Below are positions 29,030 through 38,590 of a DNA stretch of 62,631 bases, piece after piece (within the stretch, counting starts at the first letter, position 1; every line of letters begins with the position of its first letter). The notes beneath the pieces are model-generated. The model saw only the letters and a program-made list of their open reading frames with translations, did not search any database and was not told where the DNA came from. The stretch comes from Peptococcaceae bacterium BRH_c8a (lineage in GTDB: Bacteria > Bacillota > Desulfotomaculia > Desulfotomaculales > Desulfallaceae). Location: contig LADP01000007.1 in the NCBI GenBank assembly GCA_000961575.1, positions 1 through 62,631 on the forward strand. The letters run 5' to 3'. The position numbers and the translations under genes were made by a program.

Positions 29030-29095
29030 TGCATTACTGCAGTATCTTTATCAAAAATTATCTGCGTTATTAATTGTTTATAAAATGTACAATTT
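29030..29095. promoter_or_regulatory. Possible activator-binding dyads upstream of the sigma-54 promoter
   Basis: A 10-base palindrome TACTGCAGTA (29035-29044) and an inverted pair AATTGT...ACAATT (29072-29094) lie 60-120 bases upstream of the -24/-12 element, where enhancer sites are expected. This is positional inference only. Confidence 0.35.
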
Positions 29096-29195
29096 AAGCA
29101 CTAAATAGGTATAAATTTATATATTTTAGAAATAAAGAGTTAAAAAAAGAGCAATACCTTCATTCGTTTATTTAATCTAATTTTTTTAATTATTT

Positions 29196-30899
29196 CTAAA
29201 TGCTTGAACTTTCAAATTTTGCCTTTTTCAATTTGTTGTATAAAGTAGCTAAAGAGATATTTAACGCTTTGGCAGCCCGTCTTTTACCCTCTACGGTATT
29301 GCCGTATTTGACCAAAGCTTTACTGATTAGTACCTGTTCCATCTGGTCAATGGGCAGCAATTCAATATCCCGCTCAGGCACAGCTTTCAATTGGCTTACA
29401 TATTGGATAAAGTTCTTTTTGGTTAGGGTTTCCTCGTCCACAGTAACCATGACCCGCTCCACAACATTCTCCAGTTCCCGCACGTTCCCAGGCCAGTCGT
29501 AGCTGTAAAAAACCTCTTCGGCATCCTTGGTAAGGCCCTTGACCTTCTTACCCAGCTTACGGTTTAGCTTAAATATTAGGTTATTTACCAGGACTGGCAA
29601 ATCTTCTTTACGTACCCGCAGGGGCGGAACGGTTATTTCCACAACGTTTAACCGGTAATATAAATCTTCTCTGAATTCGCCTTTTCTGATTAAATCCCTG
29701 AGACTTCTGTTGGTAGCTGCGATTACACGTACATCAACCCGGATGGTTTGATTTCCGCCAATCTTCTCAAACTCCATTTCCTGCAATACTCGCAGCAACT
29801 TACCCTGTAGACTTAAATTCATATCACCTATTTCATCCAGAAAAATAGATCCACCGTGGGCCAGCTCGAATTTGCCGATTTTTGATTTCACTGCCCCTGT
29901 AAAAGCTCCTTTAGCATAGCCGAAAAACTCGCTTTCCAGCAGGTTCTCCGGGATGGCGGCGCAGTTTACTTTAATAAAAGGTTTATCCCGCCTGGAGCTG
30001 GCATGGTGGATAGAATGGGCAAAAAGTTCCTTTCCGGTGCCGCTTTCACCTAAAAGAAGAACGGTTGAGTTGCTGCGAGCTGCCCTCTCGGATAACTGGA
30101 TGCTTTTTTTTAATTCTGTATTATTGCCTAGAATATCCATAAAACAATACTTGCAAGTGGTAACCTGGCCGAACTTATCAGACAAACTTTCAATCATGGT
30201 TGTACGCTGCCGTAATTCATCCATCAGCTTCATCACGTCTGTGAAGTGCTGAAATACTACCACAGCCCCTTCCACGTTGTCGTCCACTATAATCGGTGAT
30301 GCGTTGCTAATCACCTCGGCATTACTGCCACCCACCCTGGTTCGGTGACCAAATACGCTTTTGCCGGTGCGTATGGCCATAGCCAATGCTCCCTCGGGTG
30401 AGATTTCAAACACGTTTTGGCCAATCCTGTTATCGGGCGGGATGCCTGTTACCCGGGTAAAAGCCGGGTTAACGTACTTAATCACCCCGTTTTTATCGGC
30501 CACTTCCACCGCTTCCTGAACAGAATTTAGAATCGTGGAAAGTTCACCCTGGATGCGTTTGCTTTCCAGCAGTTCCCTTTTTTCCCTGAACAAATGTACC
30601 ATTAAGTTTACCGCCCGGGTGTCAATAATGGAAACATTTTGTTCTATTTTTTTTATATTTTCTTCAACCAAAGGATGTTTAACAGTATTTACTACTACCG
30701 CAATATTTTTTAAATTTTGAATGACAGCCAAATCCTGACAGATCTTTATTCCGTCCAGATTTAAAAAGTCCGTTGCCATCGGTTCCCCGGGTATTTCAAC
30801 AAAACACTCAATTTCAACATCATTTATATCCTTAAGCAAATTGTATACTGATACTCCGTCAGTTCCGGTTCCAATTATAACTACTTTAATTTTTTGCAC
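29196..30899 (-). CDS. mmcR: PAS-containing sigma-54-dependent activator of the operon (MmcR-like)
   Basis: About 567 residues from GTG 30899 (AAAGGTGA 5 bases upstream). Order: an N-terminal Rossmann-like segment ([10 protein letters not shown], about residues 1-100), a PAS domain (about 118-220), and an AAA+ domain with Walker A GESGTGKE, the sigma-54 loop GAFTGA and Walker [12 protein letters not shown]-terminal Fis-type helix-turn-helix ([20 protein letters not shown]) follows. It would activate the promoter at 28960 just downstream of its own gene. The N-terminal fold may sense NAD(H) or a dinucleotide (inference). Name by analogy with the P. thermopropionicum operon. Confidence 0.85.
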   Translation of the reverse strand: MQKIKVVIIGTGTDGVSVYNLLKDINDVEIECFVEIPGEPMATDFLNLDGIKICQDLAVIQNLKNIAVVVNTVKHPLVEENIKKIEQNVSIIDTRAVNLMVHLFREKRELLESKRIQGELSTILNSVQEAVEVADKNGVIKYVNPAFTRVTGIPPDNRIGQNVFEISPEGALAMAIRTGKSVFGHRTRVGGSNAEVISNASPIIVDDNVEGAVVVFQHFTDVMKLMDELRQRTTMIESLSDKFGQVTTCKYCFMDILGNNTELKKSIQLSERAARSNSTVLLLGESGTGKELFAHSIHHASSRRDKPFIKVNCAAIPENLLESEFFGYAKGAFTGAVKSKIGKFELAHGGSIFLDEIGDMNLSLQGKLLRVLQEMEFEKIGGNQTIRVDVRVIAATNRSLRDLIRKGEFREDLYYRLNVVEITVPPLRVRKEDLPVLVNNLIFKLNRKLGKKVKGLTKDAEEVFYSYDWPGNVRELENVVERVMVTVDEETLTKKNFIQYVSQLKAVPERDIELLPIDQMEQVLISKALVKYGNTVEGKRRAAKALNISLATLYNKLKKAKFESSSI

Positions 30900-31016
30900 A
30901 TTTATCACCTTTAGGTCTATTTTTATTTCATATTCTGCGTTTTTACATTATTTCCTTCTAAAAAATATAAAAAGCATATTAAATTCCAGTACTCAGAATT
31001 TAGAATAGATTTTTCC

Positions 31017-31054
31017 CGAACACATGTTTACCCCCAGGAATATTATGTTATAAT
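31017..31054 (+). promoter_or_regulatory. lexA promoter with SOS (LexA) box
   Basis: CGAACACATGTTT (31017-31029) fits the Gram-positive SOS box GAACNNNNGTTY. TATAAT at 31049-31054 is a perfect -10, and the box overlaps the likely -35 region about 17 bases upstream. LexA would therefore repress its own gene. The 176-base gap is shared with the divergent mmcR-like gene. Confidence 0.85.
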
Positions 31055-31084
31055 TAAGTATAATTCCAGAAAGGTTGTGCAGCT

Positions 31085-31693
31085 GTGAAAGAAAACCTAA
31101 GTCACCGCGAAACAGAAATTATAAGATATATCAAACACAGTATTCAATCTCGTGGATACCCCCCATCAGTTAGGGAAATTGGCGAAGCAGTAGGCTTAAA
31201 ATCGAGTTCAACTGTGCACAACTATCTTTGCAAACTGGAAGAAAAGGGCCTTATACGCAGAGATCCCACCAAACCTAGGGCCATGGAAGTTTTGGATGAC
31301 GATAAAGAGAGCTTCAGGGAAATGATCATGGTACCGATTTTGGGCCGGGTGGCGGCTGGTATACCCCTTTTAGCCGTGGAGAACAGGGAAGATACGTTCC
31401 CCATGCCGGTGGATTTCGCCGGTCGGGGCGAATTCTTTATGCTGCAGGTCAAAGGTAACAGCATGGTGGAAGCCGGCATTCTCGAAGGAGACTTGGTGCT
31501 TGTCAGACAGCAACCCAGCGTGGATAACGGTGATATTGCGGTGGCCCTACTAGATGATGAAGCGACGATTAAAAGGTTTTTTCGGGAAGATGGACACATA
31601 CGTCTACAGCCAGAAAACTACCAACTTTCGCCCATTATAGTTAATGATGTGACCGTCTTGGGCAAAGTTACCGGGTTGGTGCGAAAGTTTTAG
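31085..31693 (+). CDS. lexA: SOS repressor LexA
   Basis: 202 residues. The N-terminal winged helix-turn-helix ([24 protein letters not shown], shown in part) is followed by the cleavage region with the Ala-Gly bond (RVAAGIP), the catalytic Ser in GNSMVEAGI and the Lys in DEATIKRFF. It represses SOS genes and self-cleaves on RecA activation. GTG start after AAAGG. An SOS box lies in its promoter. It converges on the TRAP transporter genes, separated by a shared terminator. Confidence 0.95.
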   Translation: MKENLSHRETEIIRYIKHSIQSRGYPPSVREIGEAVGLKSSSTVHNYLCKLEEKGLIRRDPTKPRAMEVLDDDKESFREMIMVPILGRVAAGIPLLAVENREDTFPMPVDFAGRGEFFMLQVKGNSMVEAGILEGDLVLVRQQPSVDNGDIAVALLDDEATIKRFFREDGHIRLQPENYQLSPIIVNDVTVLGKVTGLVRKF

Positions 31694-31722
31694 TTACCGG
31701 TAACATACTTTTTTCGAGATGC

Positions 31723-31771
31723 AAAAAAAGGCTCCCGCTACCCGCTTCCGGGCAGTAGGAGCCTTTTTTTA
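31723..31771. terminator. Bidirectional terminator between lexA and dctM
   Basis: A long stem (GGCTCC...CCCG with CGGG...GGAGCC, 31730-31763) is flanked by A7 on the left and T7 on the right, so it can stop both converging transcripts. Confidence 0.88.
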
Positions 31772-33055
31772 TTAGCGTTCCATCAGCACCCTGGGGATGT
31801 ATGTGGATACATCGGGCCAAAGCACAAATAATATCAATGCTAGTACCATAATGAGAAGAAACGGTAATACTCCTCTGATGACTACTTCCAGTCGTTGCTT
31901 GGCCATAGCGCTAACCACAAAGAGGTTCAGCCCCACTGGCGGTGTAATCATGGCCAGTTCCATGTTCACCGTCATCACCACTGCAAACTGCATAATGTCG
32001 ATGTCCAGGGCGTGAATCATGGGCAACAGCAGGGGCAGTGTAATGAGGGTAATGGACACGGCCTCTAGAAAAGTACCCATGACAAAGAACATGATATTAG
32101 TAGCCAGGAAGAACATGTATTTGTTCAGGTGATTATCTGATATCCACTGCGACAAGTGCTGTGGCACCTGGTTCACGGTTAAGAACAGCGCAAACACCAT
32201 CGCTGCAGCAATAATCAGGAATATCATGGATGAAATATTAATGGATTCTACAAAAATCTTACGCATGTCCCTGATGCTCATTTCCCGGTAAATCAAGAAC
32301 GATACCAACAGGGTATAAAAGACTGACAGCACGGCTGCCTCGGTGGGGGTTACAATACCGGCATAAATACTGCCCAGGATGAAAAACGGTAAAAAGGCAC
32401 CCGGCAAAGCTTTAATGCTAGTCTTCCAGCGTTCATCCCAGGAAGCTTTGCTTTCTAAGTCTAGCTTCATCATCTTAGCGTATACTACTGCGCTAATAAC
32501 AAGAATACCGGTAAGTATAAGTCCGGGTATTAACCCGGCCATGAAAAGCTTGCCGATCGATTCTTCCGCGGTGACACCAAATACCACCATAGTAACGCTG
32601 GGCGGGATTAAAATGCCCAGGGTACCAGAAGCAGCAATTAAACCTAAAGCATACTTTTTGGGATATCCCCCACTAACCAGCGCCGGGTACATAATGGCAC
32701 CGATGGCGGCGGCTGTAGCCGGGCTGGAGCCTGAAATAGCGGCGAATATGGCACAGGCCATGATAGTCACCACAGCCAGTCCGCCTGGCAGATGGCCAAA
32801 CCAAGCACGCAGGGCGGCAATCAGGTACTTGGAAATCCCCCCGTGCGACATCAGTACGCCAGCAAAAACAAAGGCCGGAATAGCCATCAGGGTAGGTGAA
32901 AGGAGCGAGGCAAACATCCGCTGCACTAGCATGTGCATGGTAAAGTCAGTGGTTAAGCCAAGCACAACAAGAGCTGCCACAGCCAGGCTGATAGCGATTG
33001 GTACGTTGGCTAAAAACAGTGCAACGAAAACACCAAATAGCAGAGCCGTTGACAT
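31772..33055 (-). CDS. dctM: TRAP transporter large permease (DctM)
   Basis: 427 residues with about twelve hydrophobic segments. Typical family stretches include FVFAGVLMSHGGISKYL, AISGSSPATAAAIGAIMYPAL, GTLGILIPPSVTMVVFG and TPTEAAVLSVFYTL. It is the ion-coupled channel subunit of a tripartite TRAP transporter, probably for C4-dicarboxylates given the neighbouring sensor pair (inference). ATG with AAAGGGGG upstream; it starts directly after the dctQ stop (TAAATG), so the two are coupled. Confidence 0.93.
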   Translation of the reverse strand: MSTALLFGVFVALFLANVPIAISLAVAALVVLGLTTDFTMHMLVQRMFASLLSPTLMAIPAFVFAGVLMSHGGISKYLIAALRAWFGHLPGGLAVVTIMACAIFAAISGSSPATAAAIGAIMYPALVSGGYPKKYALGLIAASGTLGILIPPSVTMVVFGVTAEESIGKLFMAGLIPGLILTGILVISAVVYAKMMKLDLESKASWDERWKTSIKALPGAFLPFFILGSIYAGIVTPTEAAVLSVFYTLLVSFLIYREMSIRDMRKIFVESINISSMIFLIIAAAMVFALFLTVNQVPQHLSQWISDNHLNKYMFFLATNIMFFVMGTFLEAVSITLITLPLLLPMIHALDIDIMQFAVVMTVNMELAMITPPVGLNLFVVSAMAKQRLEVVIRGVLPFLLIMVLALILFVLWPDVSTYIPRVLMER

Positions 33056-33565
33056 TTATTTGCCCCCTTTCGCGGTGGCATCCATCCAGTCTTTGCCTCC
33101 GTTTTTTAGCAAACCAACCAACTTATCAATGAAGCGTATGCCAAACATCACCCCGCTGAGGGGGATAATCAGGTTAATGATCCACATCGGGAACCTGCTG
33201 TCGGGAGACCGCATACCATTTTCTATATAACCTAATTCCAGTTGGATGCCGTAGTAAGTATAAAAGATACAAAACGCCAAACCCAACGACATGGCAAAAA
33301 TACTTACCTTATGTTTTGCTGTCAACGGTAAAATGTTAAAAAACGCATCAACTTTGATGTGGTGGTCATTTCTTAAGGCTACCGCTGTTCCCGCCAGCAC
33401 ACCCCAAACCACAAAATATACCGAGAATTCGTCCAGTATGGACTGAGGACGGCCCCATACGTAACGCAATACAACGTTGACAAAAACCATGGACAGTCCG
33501 ACAAATAGCATCCCACCGGCGAAGTAATCTTCAAAACCTTTATAATACTTTTTTAACGTCTCCAT
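33056..33565 (-). CDS. dctQ: TRAP transporter small permease (DctQ)
   Basis: About 169 residues with four membrane segments. Family features: RYVWGRPQSILDEFSVYFVVWGVLAGTAVALR, of which the DEFSxYxxVW part is a signature, and DHHIKVDAF after it. It joins the binding protein to the DctM channel. The start is ATG 33565 with GGAGG 5 bases upstream; an in-frame start at 33595 has no site. It is followed directly by dctM. Confidence 0.9.
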   Translation of the reverse strand: METLKKYYKGFEDYFAGGMLFVGLSMVFVNVVLRYVWGRPQSILDEFSVYFVVWGVLAGTAVALRNDHHIKVDAFFNILPLTAKHKVSIFAMSLGLAFCIFYTYYGIQLELGYIENGMRSPDSRFPMWIINLIIPLSGVMFGIRFIDKLVGLLKNGGKDWMDATAKGGK

Positions 33566-33729
33566 CTCCGCCTCCTTAAACATTACAGCAACCATTAATT
33601 TGCATATATTAAATCCATGTAAGCCCTTTTAGTAAGCCAAATCTGTGATATGGCGGAACATTTTATATGACCATTAGCTTAATTACAATAAAAATTAGAT
33701 ATAATGATGCCCAAAGCGTTATTATTAGC

Positions 33730-33766
33730 AAAAAATGGGGCGGCGGATACCCACCGCCCCATTTTA
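33730..33766 (-). terminator. Terminator between dctP and dctQ
   Basis: Arms AATGGGGCGG (33734-33743) and CCGCCCCATT (33754-33763) form a strong stem followed on the minus strand by a T-run. It lies right after the dctP stop and 160 bases before dctQ. Partial read-through would give much more binding protein than permease, the usual need for such transporters. Confidence 0.8.
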
Positions 33767-33770
33767 TTAA

Positions 33771-34799
33771 CTAGGAGTTTCTGGCGGCCTCGATGTACTT
33801 TTCACCAATTTCAGCGCCGTATTTGGCGTACAGGGGATCCAGTGCTTCTACAAATTTAGCCCATTCTTCGTCTGTTAGTTCGTAAATTTCAACTTTGCCG
33901 CTATTCTTGATATTCTCATATGAACTTTGATCCAACTCGTCAGCTAACTGGCGCTCGTAAGCAGTCGCTTCAGTCATAGCTGCACTAACCATTTCCTGCT
34001 GTTCAGCAGTCAGGCTGTTCCAGAAGGTAGTGTTGGTTAAGACCACGTAGTCTAGACGGCCGTGATTGGAAACAGTAATATAATCCTGCACTTCTACGTA
34101 CTTCTGGGTGTCCATGTTGTTCCAGGTGTTTTCCTGTCCATCAACGGTACCGTTGGACAGAGCCTGGTAAACTTCGGCGAAAGCCAGGGTCTGGGAGCCG
34201 GCGCCCAGCGCCTTGAATTGCTCATCAAGCACCCCGCCGCTTTGTGTACGGAATTTGAGTCCTTTAAAGTCTTCAGGAGTCGTCAGTGGGTGTTTGGAGT
34301 TACTGAAGTGTTTGAATCCGTTGGCCCACCAGGCCATGCCCAGGATGCCGTGGGGTTCAAGGGACCGTAGCAGTTCCTGTCCTGCTTCACCGTCAAAGAA
34401 ACTGTAAGCTGCGGGTTTATCCTTAAAGAGGAAAGGCATATCCACTATCTGAAATGAGGGGTTAAAGGTAACAAGTTTGGTAACCGAGGGAGCAATAAAC
34501 TGGACATTGTTGGCCAGAAGTTGTTCTTGTTCTTCCTTGTCACCGTATAACGATGAGGAAGGATATACCTGAACCTCAAACAAGCCGGCGGAACTCTCTT
34601 CCAAAACTTCTTTAAACTTTAGGGCTGCCTGCCCCTTGGGGGTTGATTCTGCAACCACGTGGGTAAACTTAACCACGATTTTTTCTTGCTTTTCGCCTTC
34701 GCCACTTGTCTCTGAACCGCCACCGCAACCTACCGCCACCAGCGCCACCGCACTGGCCAGAAGCAGGCATAACGCTAAACTTAGAAATCTCTTTTTCAT
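33771..34799 (-). CDS. dctP: TRAP transporter substrate-binding protein (DctP), lipoprotein
   Basis: 342 residues. Lipoprotein signal with lipobox AVGC and Cys at about 25, then a Gly-rich linker. DctP hallmarks: FTHVVAESTPKGQAALKFKE, VQVYPSSSLYGDKEEQEQL, FADPEDFKGLKFRTQ-like segment (PEDFKGLKFRTQSG), with the Arg that binds the carboxylate of the ligand, and NGTVDGQENTWNN. It captures the substrate outside the membrane for DctQM. ATG after AGGAGG. About half identical by eye to the second DctP-like protein upstream. Confidence 0.92.
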   Translation of the reverse strand: MKKRFLSLALCLLLASAVALVAVGCGGGSETSGEGEKQEKIVVKFTHVVAESTPKGQAALKFKEVLEESSAGLFEVQVYPSSSLYGDKEEQEQLLANNVQFIAPSVTKLVTFNPSFQIVDMPFLFKDKPAAYSFFDGEAGQELLRSLEPHGILGMAWWANGFKHFSNSKHPLTTPEDFKGLKFRTQSGGVLDEQFKALGAGSQTLAFAEVYQALSNGTVDGQENTWNNMDTQKYVEVQDYITVSNHGRLDYVVLTNTTFWNSLTAEQQEMVSAAMTEATAYERQLADELDQSSYENIKNSGKVEIYELTDEEWAKFVEALDPLYAKYGAEIGEKYIEAARNS

Positions 34800-34844
34800 G
34801 TCAATTCCTCCTATTAAAATATTCTGACCCAGCCAAGGAAAAGT

Positions 34845-35897
34845 CTATGTTTCACCCCCTGTCGTTAATTTTGATTGCTCTTTTTGCTGCAATATTTCAT
34901 GCATTAGATCAACGCTGACTCGCCGGCCAAAATAATTGTATAATGGCCTAAAAGCTTCATCCCACAACTTTCTCTCTTCGGGTGTAAGAATGGCTATTTC
35001 AACATTGTCTTTTTCCTGCAATGCATTAAAATACAACTCGTTCAGTTCGGCAGCAGCTTCGTGCTCCCAAACAGTTACCTCGGCTATAACTTCATTGAGA
35101 ATATCCTGAATATCCTGGGGCAGTGAATCCCAATAATCTTTATTGGCCAAAACCACGTAACCAAGGTAACCGTGATTGGTTATGGTCATGTATTTTTGTA
35201 CCTGGTAAAACTTCTTGGAGTAAATGTTCGATATAGTGTTCTCCTGGCCTATTAATTGATTTTTCTCGAGATAGCGATAAACATCATTAAAAGGCAACGG
35301 TATTGTCCTGGCCCCCAACATTCTGAACTGTTCCTGCAGTACTGAACTGTTCATCATAACCCTAAATCGTAAACCTTGCAGGTCACCAGGAGTAACTATG
35401 GGTCTCATGTTATTGGTTAATTGTTTAAACCCGTTATCCCAAAAAGCCAATGCTATGAAACCCTGGTTTTCCAAACTTTCAGTTAGTTCTTGTCCTATTG
35501 AACCATCTAGAGCCTGATGCACAGCATTGGTGTCTTGAAAGGCAAATGGCAAATCCATTACCTGCCAGTATGGAAACAACCCGCCCAGCTTTGAGGTAGC
35601 TGGTGCTATAATCTGTACCGCACCATCCTGTAGGGCTTGCATCTCTTCACCGTCGGCATAAAGCGAGGAATTTGGGAATACTTGCACTTCCACCCGGCCA
35701 TCGGTTCTTTCCTGCACTTCTCTGGCAAATCGTTGTGCGGCCATACCTTTGGGAGTATTTTCAGCTACCACGTGAGAAAACTTAATTACAATTTTTTGCT
35801 CCGGGCTAACCTGTTCCCGATCCCAAACTCTGTTGGAGCAACCACTAGCAGATATGATAAACATTAAAAGCAAAGAGCAAAGCACCATTTTTTTCAA
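34845..35897 (-). CDS. Second DctP-family binding lipoprotein
   Basis: About 350 residues from TTG 35897 (GGAGGAG 7 bases upstream). Lipobox ASGC; mature part parallels the first DctP: FSHVVAENTPKGMAAQRF, VQVFPNSSLYADGEEMQAL, GDLQGLRFRVMMN with the ligand-binding Arg, and NQLIGQENTISN. It is only 45 bases upstream of dctP and just downstream of the sensor-regulator genes. It may be an alternate binding protein or a co-sensor passing ligand status to the kinase, as DctB/DctP-type pairs do (inference). The region 35898-36051 is non-coding. Confidence 0.85.
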   Translation of the reverse strand: MKKMVLCSLLLMFIISASGCSNRVWDREQVSPEQKIVIKFSHVVAENTPKGMAAQRFAREVQERTDGRVEVQVFPNSSLYADGEEMQALQDGAVQIIAPATSKLGGLFPYWQVMDLPFAFQDTNAVHQALDGSIGQELTESLENQGFIALAFWDNGFKQLTNNMRPIVTPGDLQGLRFRVMMNSSVLQEQFRMLGARTIPLPFNDVYRYLEKNQLIGQENTISNIYSKKFYQVQKYMTITNHGYLGYVVLANKDYWDSLPQDIQDILNEVIAEVTVWEHEAAAELNELYFNALQEKDNVEIAILTPEERKLWDEAFRPLYNYFGRRVSVDLMHEILQQKEQSKLTTGGET

Positions 35898-36031
35898 AAA
35901 ATATCTCCTCCCCAACGGGGAACGTGTAACAATCAAGTTTTAAAATAATAATTTAATGTAAATATTTTAAAATAGGAAACTTTTCTGAAAATTCTATATG
36001 CTAATTATTTTACTCCCGACTTACGGGTCAA

Positions 36032-36046
36032 GCAATAATTTGTCCA
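36032..36046 (-). promoter_or_regulatory. Possible sigma-54 promoter before the DctP-like genes
   Basis: On the minus strand TGGACAA-ATTA-TTGC keeps GG and GC 10 bases apart, as sigma-54 needs, but the -24 box is weak. It is about 135 bases before the second dctP-like gene. The adjacent regulator is not a sigma-54 activator; the MmcR-like protein would have to act. Confidence 0.35.
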
Positions 36047-36051
36047 TATTG

Positions 36052-36756
36052 TTAATTTAGTTCTTTGTGTTCATTGCGGCCGGTCATAATAAATTTTTTA
36101 ATCGGCCTGCCAACAGAACCGTATTGCAATTGAACATCAACCCGGCCGTTACTTTCCAGGTACTCTAGGTAACGACGGGCGGTAACCCGGGCCAAACCAA
36201 GCGAAACGGCCACATCCTCGGCCGATTGCGGTTTCGTCACTCGTACCAGGCACATTAGCACCTGTTTGAGGGTAATTTCATTTAAACCTTTGGGTAAACC
36301 GGTTATGCCTTCAGTTTGAGTGCGGCTAAGAGTTAGTTTATCAAGTTCAAGTTGGTCTATAGCTGTTTTTTGATTAAAACGTTTAAACATGGCAGCGTAA
36401 GATTCCAAGGCTCCTTTTAACCTGGAAAACTTAAAAGGTTTAATGATATAGTCAACGGCTCCGTAACGAAACACGTTTTGCACTGTTTCAGCGTCCTGAA
36501 CAGCTGTAACCATAACTACGTCGACATTTAGACCCCGTTTTCTGACCTCCTGCAGCACAGTAAAACCATCCATATCAGGCAGGTAAATGTCTAGAAGAGC
36601 CAAGTCGAATTTCTTCTTCTCCAGCAGCGCCAGTGCTTCGGAGCCGGTTTTAGCCACACCTGTTACTGCAAAACCTGGTATGTCCTTGACAAAACCACTG
36701 TTTACCTCAACCACCATAGGATCGTCCTCAATAATTAATACATTAATCATTTTCAT
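36052..36756 (-). CDS. Response regulator of the CitB/DctR family
   Basis: About 234 residues. Receiver domain at the N-terminus (VLIIEDDPMVVEVN, phospho-Asp in LALLDIYLPDMDG, VMVTAVQD, IIKPFKFSRL with Lys), then a C-terminal DNA-binding part with SAEDVAVSLGLARVTARRYLEYL, like CitB/DcuR regulators of dicarboxylate genes. ATG at 36756 (GGGGGA upstream) lies inside the 3' end of the kinase gene, so the pair is translationally coupled. It probably controls the TRAP genes downstream. Confidence 0.9.
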   Translation of the reverse strand: MKMINVLIIEDDPMVVEVNSGFVKDIPGFAVTGVAKTGSEALALLEKKKFDLALLDIYLPDMDGFTVLQEVRKRGLNVDVVMVTAVQDAETVQNVFRYGAVDYIIKPFKFSRLKGALESYAAMFKRFNQKTAIDQLELDKLTLSRTQTEGITGLPKGLNEITLKQVLMCLVRVTKPQSAEDVAVSLGLARVTARRYLEYLESNGRVDVQLQYGSVGRPIKKFIMTGRNEHKELN

Positions 36757-38383
36757 CGGTATCATCCCCCAATTGCATGCCAACGGGCAAAGTTACCACC
36801 ATCATCACACCGCCGTCTTCGGGCCTTTGCACCTGAATATCACCTTTCATGCTGTTTAAAGTTTTTTGCACTAAGAACAACCCTATACCCCGTGCTTGAC
36901 CCTTGGTAGAAAAACCATGCTCAAATATTTTTTGTTCCAGCCCCTGTTTAATCCCTGAACCCCAATCACGCACTTCCATAATCAGTTCGCCTTCTGTTTC
37001 AATGATTTTGAAGAAGACCTTTCTTTTGTCTTCCACTTCGGTTCGCACGGCATCAAAAGCGTTTTCCAGCAGGTTACCGGCAACAATAACCAATGCATTA
37101 CTGCTAATTGTAGATGGCAATTTACTAAGATAACTGGACGGGTCAATAATGAAATTAATTTTTAATTCCTTGGCCCGGGCGTATTTACCCAGCAGCATAC
37201 CGGCCAAACGGTAATCGTTAACCCGTTTGCTGACCAGGCTGGTAATTTTCTGCTGTTCTTCGGTAATATCAAAAACATAATCCATGGCTTGCTCGTAGTG
37301 TTTAAGCTGAATTAAGCCCGCGATGGTATGCAGTTTATTCATGTATTCGTGGTTTTGAACCCGTTGGGCCTCTACAAATGCCTTAATGCCTGTCAATTCT
37401 TCCGCCAGAGCATTAACTTCTGTTTTATCTCGGAAAGTGGCTACCGCGCCGACAATTAAACCATCCACTTTAACAGGCACCCGGTTGGTGATTACAATGG
37501 TGTCTTTAATCAATAATTCCTGATTGTGCTCGGGTTCCCCGGTCTCAAGCACCCGGGGGAGCTTGGTATTGGGGATTACCTCGGCAACAGGCCTTCCTGC
37601 CACATCGTCGTCCAACTTGAGCAAATTACGGGCCCCGTCGTTAAGGACGGTGATTCGACTCCGGGTATCGATAGCCACCACACCCTCGCCCATTGACTGG
37701 AATATAGCGGTTCTCTCCTGTAATATTCTGGCTATTTCCTCGGGTTCCATGCTGAACATGGCCCTTTTGATATTGCGGGCCAATAAAAGCGAACCAACCA
37801 GCCCGATAATTAAACCAACAACTAAAAAAGAATAAACTTCCAAGCTAACCTTGTGTAATACTTGCATTGTATTGGGCGTCAGTACCCCTACCACCACCAC
37901 GCCTACCTGGCGCGTTCCCTCTTCCACTTTAATGGGCACAAATGCCCGGGTGGCATGGCCCATTACTCCTTCGGCCCGGGAAATATATTCATGGTTGGCC
38001 AGGGCCGCGCCTACGTCCAGATCGGTAAACTCTTTACCAATGCGATCCCTTACCGGATGCGAAAACCTAATCCGCTCCATGTCTAAAACTACAATATAGG
38101 CCACCCCGGTGGCCAGACGAGTCTTTTCGGCAATCGGTTGTATGTATTCCCACCCGCCCGGAACGCCAACATGGTCTTTAATTTCATCCATCTGGGCCAG
38201 GGTTCTGGCGATAGCCACAGCACGTAATCCCATCTCTTCTTCAACAACCAAAGTCACTTTCTGAATGACAAAAAAACCGCCGATTACGACGACCAGCAGC
38301 ACCAAAAAAAAGGAAAATACAGCCATTTGAGCCCGTAATGTCAAAGCCTTAAAACTGATTTTTGAAACCATAAGCACAAACAC
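36743..38383 (-). CDS. Sensor histidine kinase of the CitA/DcuS family
   Basis: 546 residues. Membrane segment about 18-42, an extracytoplasmic Cache-type sensor (about 45-170) and second membrane segment about 178-200. A cytoplasmic PAS domain (about 225-330) is followed by the short DcuS-type phosphotransfer region with His in VQNHEYMNKLHTIAGL. ATPase domain: N-box GNLLENAFDAV, DWGSGI and GIGLFLVQKTL. This architecture senses small carboxylates outside the cell. It overlaps the regulator gene by 14 bases. Start uncertain between GTG 38383 and ATG 38371. Confidence 0.9.
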   Translation of the reverse strand: MFVLMVSKISFKALTLRAQMAVFSFFLVLLVVVIGGFFVIQKVTLVVEEEMGLRAVAIARTLAQMDEIKDHVGVPGGWEYIQPIAEKTRLATGVAYIVVLDMERIRFSHPVRDRIGKEFTDLDVGAALANHEYISRAEGVMGHATRAFVPIKVEEGTRQVGVVVVGVLTPNTMQVLHKVSLEVYSFLVVGLIIGLVGSLLLARNIKRAMFSMEPEEIARILQERTAIFQSMGEGVVAIDTRSRITVLNDGARNLLKLDDDVAGRPVAEVIPNTKLPRVLETGEPEHNQELLIKDTIVITNRVPVKVDGLIVGAVATFRDKTEVNALAEELTGIKAFVEAQRVQNHEYMNKLHTIAGLIQLKHYEQAMDYVFDITEEQQKITSLVSKRVNDYRLAGMLLGKYARAKELKINFIIDPSSYLSKLPSTISSNALVIVAGNLLENAFDAVRTEVEDKRKVFFKIIETEGELIMEVRDWGSGIKQGLEQKIFEHGFSTKGQARGIGLFLVQKTLNSMKGDIQVQRPEDGGVMMVVTLPVGMQLGDDTDEND

Positions 38384-38399
38384 CAGCCCTTAAAGCTCT

Positions 38400-38559
38400 A
38401 TTTAAAAGTTTAGTTATTATTCGACAACCATTTTGGCTGACCTGCTTTGGCTAGTTACCAAAAAGAACTATATTAACAATATGGTCAAATTATTGTACTT
38501 TATTGATTGATTTATTAAAATATTGTTTAAATTAGACAACTCCTCCTATCTCATATATT
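38400..38559. other. AT-rich gap upstream of the sensor kinase
   Basis: Contains no gene; it should hold the sensor kinase promoter, but I could not fix one pair of boxes. Confidence 0.4.
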
Positions 38560-38560
38560 A

Positions 38561-38590
38561 AAAAGGCTTTGCCTCTTGGCAAAGCCTTAT
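38561..38590 (-). terminator. Terminator after the LysR gene
   Basis: An 11-bp perfect stem (38563-38573 with 38578-38588, AAGGCTTTGCC) with a 4-base loop and T-run on the minus strand. The stem overlaps the LysR stop codon. Confidence 0.85.

Noticed and set aside
32379-33230. A 283-codon frame antisense to dctM and dctQ
   Set aside because: It is a shadow of two well-supported membrane protein genes; it has no ribosome site and low-complexity composition.
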